64,000 bases of DNA from an uncultured Clostridia bacterium (GTDB lineage: Bacteria > Bacillota > Clostridia > Christensenellales > Aristaeellaceae): the NCBI GenBank assembly GCA_946187775.1, contig CAMHSI010000002.1, positions 1-64,000 on the forward strand, in the 5' to 3' direction. This document shows, in pieces, positions 8,229-16,956 of the stretch; position 1 is the first letter of the stretch; each line of letters begins with the position of its first letter. The notes under the pieces were generated by a model. That model saw only the letters and a program-made list of their open reading frames with translations. It searched no databases and was not told the origin of the DNA. Made by a program: the position numbers and the translations under genes.

Positions 8229-8525
8229 TTCATACCTGTTTTAGATAACCCTCGTTTTCATTCTCCTGCGTTGAAAGCGTTGGGGCATACCCGGCATAAA
8301 ACACTGCATCCCCGTCTTCATTTGCCTAATTCAATACATCCTTTTTCCTGAGAGTCCCGCTCTTCAGCCAGGATCATTTTCCCTTCGTTCACACCTGCTG
8401 CAAAGGATTCGCTTTTTCCAGCGCCCAGATTTTTTCTGAAGCCGAGCCTGTATCTGTCAGCAGCGCGGCATATTTACGGATTAGTCCTGTACTTGTGAAT
8501 CTGGCATATATTCTTCCGAGTTTCC

Positions 8526-10634
8526 TTATGAAACCGGGAGGATGGCCAGGCTGCTGCCCTGGTCCACCGTGAAGCGGTAATCCCGGGTCAGGGGGACCAT
8601 CTCCTCCGCCCGCAGGCCCATTTCCGCCAGCTCCGCCGCGGAAAAGCTGTCGTAAACCGCGGCGTCATCGGAGAAGCCGCAGAAGGGAACGATGTACAGC
8701 TCCAGCCGATGCCCGGCGGGAACCGTGTAATAGGCGGGCTGCAGATATAATGTGTAATCGTACCATGTATCCGCGGCGATGTCCTCTTCCCGCTTCACAG
8801 CGGTGGACGGAAGGTATCCCGCCTCCGGGTTGCGCAGGTCCATGACCCCGTAGGCAATCACCTTCCGGTCCCTTTCCGCCTGCTTCCAGGCAACCAGGTC
8901 GTAAGGCTTCACGCCCTCTCCCCGGTCCACGCCGCCCTCCCGGATCGTTTGCTGCTCCAGCACGCCGACGCTGCCCACATCGAAGCAGGGGAAGGGCTCC
9001 TCCGCCCGGTCCACCAGCACGGCGCCCAGCATCAGGACGTTTTTGTCCGTATCCGGGGTTTTCACCCGCAGGCGGACCTCCGGAACGCCGCAGACCGTCG
9101 TGTCCTCCTTAACGTCCATAGTCCAGACCAGGCGGTCCTCTCCGGAGGAACCGTCGAAGGTACCGCTGAGCAGGCCGGTGTTGCTCATGCGGGCGCCGGC
9201 GGCGGAAACGGTATATTCCCCTGCCGCATCCGGCACAAGCCTGAGCGTATTCCCCGTCATCCAGCGGTCGGTGCCGAAAAAGCTGCCGTCCACATTGCTC
9301 TGCACGGTGAACTCCGGCATCCGGCTGATCCCGTTCTCCTCGCCCAGCAGGAAATGGGTGAACCACAAATTGAGCCACTCCGTATAGGTGTGTTCGCCGA
9401 TCAGGATATCCGTTTCCGTCTGCTCGTTGGCCGGGGTAACATGCCCGTTCTGGTGGAGCAGGCACCGGACCTCGCACCCGCAGCGCAGGAGGGCGTCCCG
9501 CATCAGGGCAAACTGCCTGGGATGAACCGTCTCGTCGTTCAGGCCCTGCACGATCAGCGCGGACGCCCGGAAATCCGGGCTGCCCAGCACATCCCGCTCC
9601 GCCCAAAAGCTGCCGTAATCCCCCTGCAGCGCAGCCTGCCGGTCCCGCACCCAGGCCAGGTACCGCTCATAATGGTCCTTCAGTCCTTCCTCCCGAACGG
9701 GGAAACGGCTGGCGCACATGGCGGAAAGGTCCGCGATCGCGTCATAGCGGGACAGAAGGCCGGAGGGAACTCCCTGGGCGTTGGCGTAGTCATACCAGCT
9801 GGCGGGGCCAGCCACGGGCACGATGGTTTCCAGCCCCTCCAGCCCCATGGACGCCAGCTCGAAAGCCAGGGCGCCCGCGTAGGAACGGCCGGTCATCCCG
9901 ATTTTCCCGCTGCACCAGTCCGCCTCCACCCGGTATTCCCCCGCCGGATCCCCGTAGGCGCTGCGCTTTCCCGTCAACCATTCGATCACGCAGGCAAAGG
10001 CCTTCGCCTCCAGGTCGCTGGCGCAGCATTCAATGCCCTCCGATCCCCAGGTGCCCGGTCCCGCGGCCTGGACAACAGCAAAGCCCCGCACCAGGAAGTA
10101 ATCGTAGGCGGTCAGGTTCCCCAGGTACTGCTGGTCAAAGGGATCGTTCTCCAGGTGATAGTACCAGTCCTCCGGACGGGCCCGGGAAGCCAGCTCCAGG
10201 GTGCTCACCGTCCCCTTCGGAACGCGCTTTTCCGGCCGGGTATACAGGACGCTTTCGTCAAATTCATAGGTCCCCGCGGCGGGCAGGGTCGGGTTATAGG
10301 TGTACATGCCGGCGATATAGGGCCGCGCCTCATAGATCACGGGAGCCCGGTAGGCGCCCTCCGCGGCCGCCCGGGGTACCTGCACCATGGCCTTGATCAG
10401 GTCGGGCTTCCCGTCCAGGTCGGTGTCATAGTCCGTTTCCACGTAGACCGCAAAGCGCAGCAGCTCGCTTCCCTCATTGGTATAATCCAGGTTCTGCGCG
10501 TCGGTATAGCGCGCGATGGGCTGGGCCATGCCGTTTTCGACCACCATCCCCGCCGTCTCCGCAGGAGCGCATCCCACTGCAAGGAGAAGCAGGAGGACCA
10601 GGCAGATGCCGATTCGTGATTTCATGCTGTTCAT
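8526..10634 (-). CDS. Secreted (lipoprotein) CocE/NonD-family hydrolase, Xaa-Pro dipeptidyl-peptidase-like
   Basis: Signal peptide with lipobox-like LLLLLAVGCAPAE; S15-type nucleophile elbow GMTGRSYAGALAFELA; C-terminal jelly-roll-like region (VPAGHRLELYIVPF). Confidence 0.8.
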   Translation of the reverse strand: MNSMKSRIGICLVLLLLLAVGCAPAETAGMVVENGMAQPIARYTDAQNLDYTNEGSELLRFAVYVETDYDTDLDGKPDLIKAMVQVPRAAAEGAYRAPVIYEARPYIAGMYTYNPTLPAAGTYEFDESVLYTRPEKRVPKGTVSTLELASRARPEDWYYHLENDPFDQQYLGNLTAYDYFLVRGFAVVQAAGPGTWGSEGIECCASDLEAKAFACVIEWLTGKRSAYGDPAGEYRVEADWCSGKIGMTGRSYAGALAFELASMGLEGLETIVPVAGPASWYDYANAQGVPSGLLSRYDAIADLSAMCASRFPVREEGLKDHYERYLAWVRDRQAALQGDYGSFWAERDVLGSPDFRASALIVQGLNDETVHPRQFALMRDALLRCGCEVRCLLHQNGHVTPANEQTETDILIGEHTYTEWLNLWFTHFLLGEENGISRMPEFTVQSNVDGSFFGTDRWMTGNTLRLVPDAAGEYTVSAAGARMSNTGLLSGTFDGSSGEDRLVWTMDVKEDTTVCGVPEVRLRVKTPDTDKNVLMLGAVLVDRAEEPFPCFDVGSVGVLEQQTIREGGVDRGEGVKPYDLVAWKQAERDRKVIAYGVMDLRNPEAGYLPSTAVKREEDIAADTWYDYTLYLQPAYYTVPAGHRLELYIVPFCGFSDDAAVYDSFSAAELAEMGLRAEEMVPLTRDYRFTVDQGSSLAILPVS

Positions 10635-10667
10635 TTCATTCCTTCCGATTCATTGACATCCTGCCGG

Positions 10668-11765
10668 TCAACTGGGGTCCTCGGAATCGGCAATGAAGAT
10701 CAGCTGCCGGTTTTCCAGTTCCACGGTTCCGGGCGTTCTCACAACCGGGTCGTTATACCCGTGGGGACCTTCCTTGACAATCACAATCCGGTTCTCCTCC
10801 GCATGGTCAATCAGGTAGTCATAATTGTATCCGTCCAGGACATAAAGCTCCTCCTGAACCGGATCATAGACGATCAGGTCCGTACGGACCATCCCGCTTC
10901 CCCAGGTGACGTTGGTAAAAAGATCCGTGCACCCGTCTCCGGTGATATCGAACACTTCATACAGGCGGGATCCGGAAGCATCATATGCCGGGATTCCCCC
11001 CGCCGGAAGCCGCTCTCCGATGAACTCGCTCATCTTCCGCAAAGCTTCTTCCGGATCGATGCCAAAGTCCGCCAGGTTTCCCAATGAACCCGCTGCCGGT
11101 TCCGCAGCGGCCACCGGATCAAGCTCAAGGCCGGGCAGTGCCAGGAGGGTCCGGATCTCTGCAGGATTGTCCCGGTATTCCCCGGGAATATCCAGGAACT
11201 GTCCGCTTGCCGAATGATAGCCGAAAGAAACCAGGATCGGCGCTCCTTTTTCAAAGAAATACAGGTAGTAGACTGTTTCTTCCGCTGTCAGGCGGTCATC
11301 CCGGATGAACGCGTTCGCCAGGGTGAAAAAGGACATGTATTCAGCCCCTGCGGCGGCGTTGATCCGTGCGCACAGGGCCGGCAGGCTCAGGCGGGACAGA
11401 ATCAGCTCCCGCAGGGCCGGAGAAAGACGGCGGTACTTTTCCAGGGCTTCCGGTTCCTCCCGCAGGAGCTTTTCCACCAGCGTTTCCGGATCCTCCAGGC
11501 GGATGGCATAAACCGCCGCGGGACGGTCATAGTCATGGGTGTTCACCCGTTCCCGGACTTTGCTGAAGGATTCCGGCATGGCGAACAGGGACAGGTAGTC
11601 TTCGCTGTCCACGATCTCTCCCATCAGCCGGGTTACTTCCAGGCCGATCCCGTAATAATCCGGCGCCGCTGTTTCCCCGAGCGTGCTGCACACGGTGCAG
11701 AAAAGCAGGGCCGCAAGAAAAAGGGTACAGATTCTGTTCCTGGTACGCATCGTTGTCCTCCTCAC
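10668..11765 (-). CDS. Secreted hypothetical protein
   Basis: 365 aa, signal peptide (ICTLFLAALLFCTVCSTLGETA); contains VFDITGDGCTDLFTNVTWGSGMVRTDLIVYD, FG-GAP/VCBS-like. Confidence 0.6.
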   Translation of the reverse strand: MRRTTMRTRNRICTLFLAALLFCTVCSTLGETAAPDYYGIGLEVTRLMGEIVDSEDYLSLFAMPESFSKVRERVNTHDYDRPAAVYAIRLEDPETLVEKLLREEPEALEKYRRLSPALRELILSRLSLPALCARINAAAGAEYMSFFTLANAFIRDDRLTAEETVYYLYFFEKGAPILVSFGYHSASGQFLDIPGEYRDNPAEIRTLLALPGLELDPVAAAEPAAGSLGNLADFGIDPEEALRKMSEFIGERLPAGGIPAYDASGSRLYEVFDITGDGCTDLFTNVTWGSGMVRTDLIVYDPVQEELYVLDGYNYDYLIDHAEENRIVIVKEGPHGYNDPVVRTPGTVELENRQLIFIADSEDPS

Positions 11766-11826
11766 ATCCGTCGTTTTCTTTTACGGAACCAATGGTATGG
11801 AATCATCGGCTGTTCCTGCCCTGCCG

Positions 11827-12420
11827 TTATGGTTTTTTAATCAGGATCGCATTCATCCATACCAGGTCCTCCCGGCCCGGCAGGGCATCCTGGGTCATGA
11901 AAAAAGCGCGGGGCTGCAATGCTTCGATATCCCGCAGGAGCTCCCGCAGCAGGGGCTCCGTCAGGCAGGTGTAATACCGCCCGTCCCGGATTCCGGCAAA
12001 GTCCCCGTGTTTAAAAGACATAAAGAATGCGCCGCCGGGATCAAGGGCCTCGGTGAGCCTCCGGACCACATCGTGGATGGCCCGGGGCGGAAGGTGCAGC
12101 AGCGACGCGTTGGCCCAGATTCCATGATAGCTGCCGTCGGGCATAAAGGCGGCAAAATCGCTGCAGACCGCCTTCAGGCCGGTGTACTCCTCTGTCGCCC
12201 TGCACATTTCTGCGGATCCGTCCACCGCGGTCACATGATAGCCCCGGTCCAGGAAGGCTTTGCTGTCCCGGCCCGAACCGCAGCCCAGGTCCAGGATGTT
12301 TCCGCCATCCGGCAGCAGCTTCGTAAAGCGGTCCCGGATCGCGGCCATATCCGCATTTCTGGTCAGCCGGACATATGCTTCAGCGTTTTTGTTGTAATAC
12401 TCGATCGTCGGATTGTTCAT
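11827..12420 (-). CDS. Class I SAM-dependent methyltransferase
   Basis: Motif I NILDLGCGSGRDSKAFLDRGYHVTAVDGS. Confidence 0.85.
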   Translation of the reverse strand: MNNPTIEYYNKNAEAYVRLTRNADMAAIRDRFTKLLPDGGNILDLGCGSGRDSKAFLDRGYHVTAVDGSAEMCRATEEYTGLKAVCSDFAAFMPDGSYHGIWANASLLHLPPRAIHDVVRRLTEALDPGGAFFMSFKHGDFAGIRDGRYYTCLTEPLLRELLRDIEALQPRAFFMTQDALPGREDLVWMNAILIKKP

Positions 12421-12629
12421 CGGTTTCCTCCGTCGCAGCCGGATCCCGGGTTTTCTGCCCGGATCCCCTGCCCAAGGATATCACATCCCGCCCCCAACCG
12501 GCAACAGAGTCCCTGTGCCTGCCCGGCACCGGTCGAAGCTTTTCTATGACGAAGCCCCTGTCTTCTTTCGAAAACAGGGGCCTTGCATTTGTTTTTGATT
12601 CCGCCTTCCGACGGGTTCCGCCCGGGAAC

Positions 12630-14396
12630 TTACTGGACAGCAGCTGCCTGGGCCTGCTGGGCAGCCCAGCAGAGGGCAGCCTGTTCCTCACACCATTTGA
12701 CGCACTCCTGGTAGCCGTAGCTGTTGGCCTGCTTGATCATCTCATTGAGGTGGAAGTTGAACTCGCCGTCGTTCTTGGCGTAGATCGCCCGCCAGGAGCC
12801 GGTCTTCACCGCGGTCTGGATCTGGCTCCATTTCTTGTCCAGGTCTCCGTCCCGGGTGGCGGGGGCATAGGTGCCCTTGTCCAGCATGACCTTGTAGGGG
12901 TGGTTTTCCAGGTACTGCTGGGTGTTCGACACGCCGGACCATTCGCACCATTCCTTCTGAATGGGCAGCAGGTCCGCTCCCAGCACGCTGACCCATCCTT
13001 CCTTGTCCAGGGTTTCCTGCAGCTTGCTGTCGGGATTCTGCTGGCTGGCGGTCAGGGTGGTGTTGTTGATCTGCAGGGCGCCGTCGTTATAGGTGCCGCT
13101 CTGGGGATATTCCTTGCCGGTCCGCGGTCCGATGACGGTGGTTCCGGTCATGTCATAGGAGGGATCCTGGCTGGTCTTGAGGCCGAGCTCCGTGAAGTAC
13201 GCGCCGCCTTCCTCGTTGTAATCCCAGGTCAGGCCCTTCGGTCCGTACCACATGGTCATGGAGCCTTCCGGGGTGGCCAGCCAGTCGATCACCGCCAGGC
13301 ACAGCTCCGGATACTCCGCGTCCGCGCCGATGGACCAGATCCGGTTGCCGCCGGTCAGGCTGGAGCCGTAAACGATGGGGGTCGCTTCCTCGGGCAGGAA
13401 GGTATACATGTACTTGCCCTGCTCCAGGTGCTCCTTCGTGTTGAAGATGGAGGATCCCGCGTAGTTGAAGATGGACCAGAAGGTGCCGCCCGCCTTAACC
13501 TTTTCACCCATGGTGGCGTAGACCTGGCTGGCGGAGTTGGGATCCAGCAGTCCTTCCCGGTACAGCTTGTTGAAGAACTTCAGCATCTCGATATACATGC
13601 CGTCTTCCTGCAGGCATCCCTGGAATTCGCCGGTCTCCGTGCTGATCATGCCCAGCTCAAATTCATCCCATCCGTAATAGGCGGTGGCCAGGGATTTGAC
13701 ATACATGACCATGTTTCCGTCCCAGTCCGGCCAGATGGAAACGGCGTAGGTCTCGTTTCCGTTGTCGTCCTTGGGGCAGATTTCCTTCATCTTTTTGAAC
13801 ATTTCCACCATGTCGTCCAGGTTCTTGACCTCCGGGAATCCCAGCTGCTTGTACAGGTCCCAGCGGATATCCCAGGTGTAGAAGAAGCTGTCATGGCTCC
13901 CCGCCTTCAGCGCCACGTTGTGGCCGAAGCCGTGGATTTTGCCGTCGCTGTTCTTGGCCCGGTTGGTTTCCAGGGCCCGCTGGTAGTTGGCCCAGACATA
14001 GGGGGCGTAGGTTTCCGCCAGGCCGTCCTCCTCCCAGTCCAGGAGCAGGCCCTGCTCCACCGCGGACTGGTACTGGTCGCCGTCGGCGCCCCAGACCACG
14101 ATGTCGCCCAGGTTCCCGCTCTCCATCCGGGTGGCGTAGGTGCCGTCCGAATCCGGGATGATGTTGACCTTCACGTTGAATTTGTCCAGCAGCAGGTCCG
14201 CGCTCCAGTGCGCCTGCACGCCGGAATAGTTGGCCAGCTGGCTGTATACGTTGATGGTAATTGGCTCTCCGTCATAGACGCCGATTTCCTCCAGCCGGGC
14301 GTAGGCGTCCGCGTCCTCCGCCGCGGCTGCGGTCCAGCCGCCGATCATCGTCATCGCCAGCGCTGCCGCCAGCAGCAATGCCCAGATTTTCCTCAT
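12630..14396 (-). CDS. ABC transporter extracellular (sugar) solute-binding protein
   Basis: 588 aa, signal peptide MRKIWALLLAAALAMTMIGGWTAAAAE; large LplA-like SBP; follows two permease genes. Confidence 0.85.
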   Translation of the reverse strand: MRKIWALLLAAALAMTMIGGWTAAAAEDADAYARLEEIGVYDGEPITINVYSQLANYSGVQAHWSADLLLDKFNVKVNIIPDSDGTYATRMESGNLGDIVVWGADGDQYQSAVEQGLLLDWEEDGLAETYAPYVWANYQRALETNRAKNSDGKIHGFGHNVALKAGSHDSFFYTWDIRWDLYKQLGFPEVKNLDDMVEMFKKMKEICPKDDNGNETYAVSIWPDWDGNMVMYVKSLATAYYGWDEFELGMISTETGEFQGCLQEDGMYIEMLKFFNKLYREGLLDPNSASQVYATMGEKVKAGGTFWSIFNYAGSSIFNTKEHLEQGKYMYTFLPEEATPIVYGSSLTGGNRIWSIGADAEYPELCLAVIDWLATPEGSMTMWYGPKGLTWDYNEEGGAYFTELGLKTSQDPSYDMTGTTVIGPRTGKEYPQSGTYNDGALQINNTTLTASQQNPDSKLQETLDKEGWVSVLGADLLPIQKEWCEWSGVSNTQQYLENHPYKVMLDKGTYAPATRDGDLDKKWSQIQTAVKTGSWRAIYAKNDGEFNFHLNEMIKQANSYGYQECVKWCEEQAALCWAAQQAQAAAVQ

Positions 14397-14412
14397 TTGC
14401 TTATCCTCCTTT

Positions 14413-15369
14413 TTATCCTTTAACCGCTCCCAGCATGATGCCCTTCACGAAGTAGCGCTGCATGAAAGGATACACCAGCAGGATCGGGATGATACTGACC
14501 ATGGACACCGTGTACTGGATCACCCGCTGGTTCAGCATGCTGGCTGCCGCCTGCTCGCTCACCGTTCCTCCCTGGCTCATCATGGCGCCCAGGTTGCTGG
14601 AGGAGTTCAGGTAGATATACAGCCGGTGCTGCAGCGTGTAAAGATCCGGACGGTTGTTCATCAGCAGCAGGGAGTCCTGGAAGGAGTTCCAGTTTCCCAC
14701 CGCGCCGAAGATGGAGATCGTGGCCAGGATCGGAATGCTCAGCGGAAGGATGATCTTCCGCCAGACCGTCAGGGTGGAGGCGCCGTCGATCACCGCGCTT
14801 TCCTCCAGCGAGGACGGAATGCTCTCAATATAGGTCTTCACCAGGATAATGTTGTAGGGGGCCACCATGCCGGGGATGATATAGGCCAGGAAGTTGTCCG
14901 TCAGGCCCATCATCAGCATGTTCATGTACCAGGGAACCAGGCCCGCGTTGAAGTACATGGTGATCACCAGGAACCGGTACCAGAAGGAGCGTTTCCACAT
15001 CTTCTGCTTGGTCACCAGGTATCCCGCCCAGGCGGAGGTAATCACCATCAGCGCCGTTCCCAGGATCGTCCGGACCACGGTGACGATCACGCTGCTTCCC
15101 AGGTCCTGCACGTTCCTCAGCGCCGCGTAGTTGCCCAGCTGCACGCCGAAGACCCCGTTCCCCGCGGCGTCCTTCAGCATGGGAATGAAGTTGATCTTCC
15201 CGCCAGTCACCAGGTCATTGTCGGAAATCGTGTTGATCAGCAGGTAATAGAACGGGAAAATACAGATCAGGGTGAACAGGACAAACAGGATCACCACCGC
15301 GGTGTCGAAAACCCAGTCTCCGGCGGTACGCTTGATATGCATGGCAGGCTCTTTCGTCTTTTTGCTCAT
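14413..15369 (-). CDS. Carbohydrate ABC transporter permease (MalG/LplC-like)
   Basis: 318 aa, multi-TM, EAA-loop ESIPSSLEESAVIDGASTLTVWRKIILPLSIP. Confidence 0.9.
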   Translation of the reverse strand: MSKKTKEPAMHIKRTAGDWVFDTAVVILFVLFTLICIFPFYYLLINTISDNDLVTGGKINFIPMLKDAAGNGVFGVQLGNYAALRNVQDLGSSVIVTVVRTILGTALMVITSAWAGYLVTKQKMWKRSFWYRFLVITMYFNAGLVPWYMNMLMMGLTDNFLAYIIPGMVAPYNIILVKTYIESIPSSLEESAVIDGASTLTVWRKIILPLSIPILATISIFGAVGNWNSFQDSLLLMNNRPDLYTLQHRLYIYLNSSSNLGAMMSQGGTVSEQAAASMLNQRVIQYTVSMVSIIPILLVYPFMQRYFVKGIMLGAVKG

Positions 15370-15384
15370 CTCTCTCGCCTCCCA

Positions 15385-16875
15385 TCATATGATGCTCTCG
15401 CCGCGGATGGCCTTGGAAATGCCGTTCGCGCCGAAGAGCAGCGTCACGCCGATCAGGGATTTGGAAATGCCCACCACCGTGGACAGGGGGATCTGGTTCT
15501 GTCCGATACCGATATGGTACACATACAGATCCAGCACCTCGATGACGTCCTTGTTCATGGCGTTCTCGAAGACCAGGTACTGCTCCATGCCGTTGGAAAG
15601 GATTCCGGCAATGCTCATCAGGAGCATCACCATGTAGGTAGGCATCAGCCCGGGAATGGTGATATGCCAGATGCAGCGGAACCGGTTGGCTCCGTCCACC
15701 CTCGCGGCTTCATACAGCTGCTGGTCGATGCCCGCAATGCCGGCAATGTAGACGATAGCGCTCCATCCTACGCCCTTCCAGGTGCCCCACAGCAGCATTT
15801 TCAGCCAGGTGTGGTCCGCAATCTGCAGGTAGTTGGTGTTGGCCCCCGTCTGGTGCATTACGTTGGTCAGGAAGCTGTTGACAAATCCGTCCGTGGAGAA
15901 GATGGCGATGGCGATGGCGTACACCAGCACCCAGGAAATAAAGTTCGGGATGGTGGTCAGGGTCTGGACCGTCCGCTGGAACTTGGTGGACCGGATCTCC
16001 GCCAGGAGCACCGCGAAGGCGATGGGCAGCCAGGAAGTGGCAATGCCCAGGCCGGACATGATCAGCGTGTTCCGCAGCACCCGCACCAGGTCCCGGACCG
16101 TGGCCGGGTCGTTGAACAGCGATCCGAACCATTTCAGGCCCACAAAGTTCTCCGGCCCGATGCTTCCGCCGGGCTTGTAGTCAAAGAAAGCGTACCGCCA
16201 GCCCCAGATGGGCAGGTAGGCAAAGACGAAGGACAGCAGGATCACCGGCAGCATCATCAGGAAGAGCCGGTACTTCTCGTCCATCTCCATTTTTGCGGCA
16301 GGGTCCTTCTCCGGTTTCATGATCAGGAAGGCGCAAAGCGCCGTCACAAACAGCAGCCCCGCGAAAATGCAGAAAACCGTGAAGCCGTCCGGCAGCATCA
16401 CCCTGATGGTGTCCAGCTTGCCGACTTCCTCCCCGTGAGCCATCATGTTCCGGTAGGCCCGGTGGATCAGGAAAAGGCCGATGCCCATCACCGGCGCGCC
16501 GATCAGCGGCAGCGTAAGGCCCCGGCGCTGCATTTTCCGGTTTCCCAGGCTCATGCAGGCGCCCGCCGCGCAGGCGATCACGCCCAGCATCACGATCACA
16601 CAGGCAATCATCAGGAGCGTGATGTCGCCGTCCTGGATCCAGTGGGACCGCAGGATCCGGCCCATGCTGTTGGTGATGGTTTCCCGGCTGATCCCGGTGG
16701 TGAAAAGGCTGGCCGCCTCATTGATCTTTTCACTGATGCGGCCCGGATTGGCCGGCGGAAAGAACAGGGCCATGCCGGACAGCAGCGCCGTCAGCCGGAA
16801 AATCCACAGAGCAGTCTTTTGCCAGGCGCCCGTTTTTTCCGTCTCCGGCCGGATAACCTTTGTGTGTTCATTCAT
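15385..16875 (-). CDS. Carbohydrate ABC transporter permease (LplB-like) with N-terminal membrane extension
   Basis: 496 aa; C-terminal ~300 aa LplB-like (EAARVDGANRFRCIWHITIPGLMPT); ~190 aa additional N-terminal TM region. Confidence 0.85.
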   Translation of the reverse strand: MNEHTKVIRPETEKTGAWQKTALWIFRLTALLSGMALFFPPANPGRISEKINEAASLFTTGISRETITNSMGRILRSHWIQDGDITLLMIACVIVMLGVIACAAGACMSLGNRKMQRRGLTLPLIGAPVMGIGLFLIHRAYRNMMAHGEEVGKLDTIRVMLPDGFTVFCIFAGLLFVTALCAFLIMKPEKDPAAKMEMDEKYRLFLMMLPVILLSFVFAYLPIWGWRYAFFDYKPGGSIGPENFVGLKWFGSLFNDPATVRDLVRVLRNTLIMSGLGIATSWLPIAFAVLLAEIRSTKFQRTVQTLTTIPNFISWVLVYAIAIAIFSTDGFVNSFLTNVMHQTGANTNYLQIADHTWLKMLLWGTWKGVGWSAIVYIAGIAGIDQQLYEAARVDGANRFRCIWHITIPGLMPTYMVMLLMSIAGILSNGMEQYLVFENAMNKDVIEVLDLYVYHIGIGQNQIPLSTVVGISKSLIGVTLLFGANGISKAIRGESII

Positions 16876-16910
16876 CTCAGCGTGTCACTCCTTGATTGTC
16901 CGGGAACAAG

Positions 16911-16942
16911 CGGCGGCGCCGGTCCAGGGATCGGCGCCGCCG
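16911..16942. other. Intercistronic stem-loop
   Basis: CGGCGGCGCC / 12 nt loop / GGCGCCGCCG between the secreted repeat protein gene and the LplB-like permease gene. Confidence 0.6.
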
Positions 16943-16956
16943 GGGTTGGTTCTTTG

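Noticed and set aside
12555-12585. Hairpin GCCCCTGT...ACAGGGGC as terminator of the SBP operon
   Set aside because: The stem is real, but a T tract is missing on the minus strand, the direction needed; not listed as a supported terminator.
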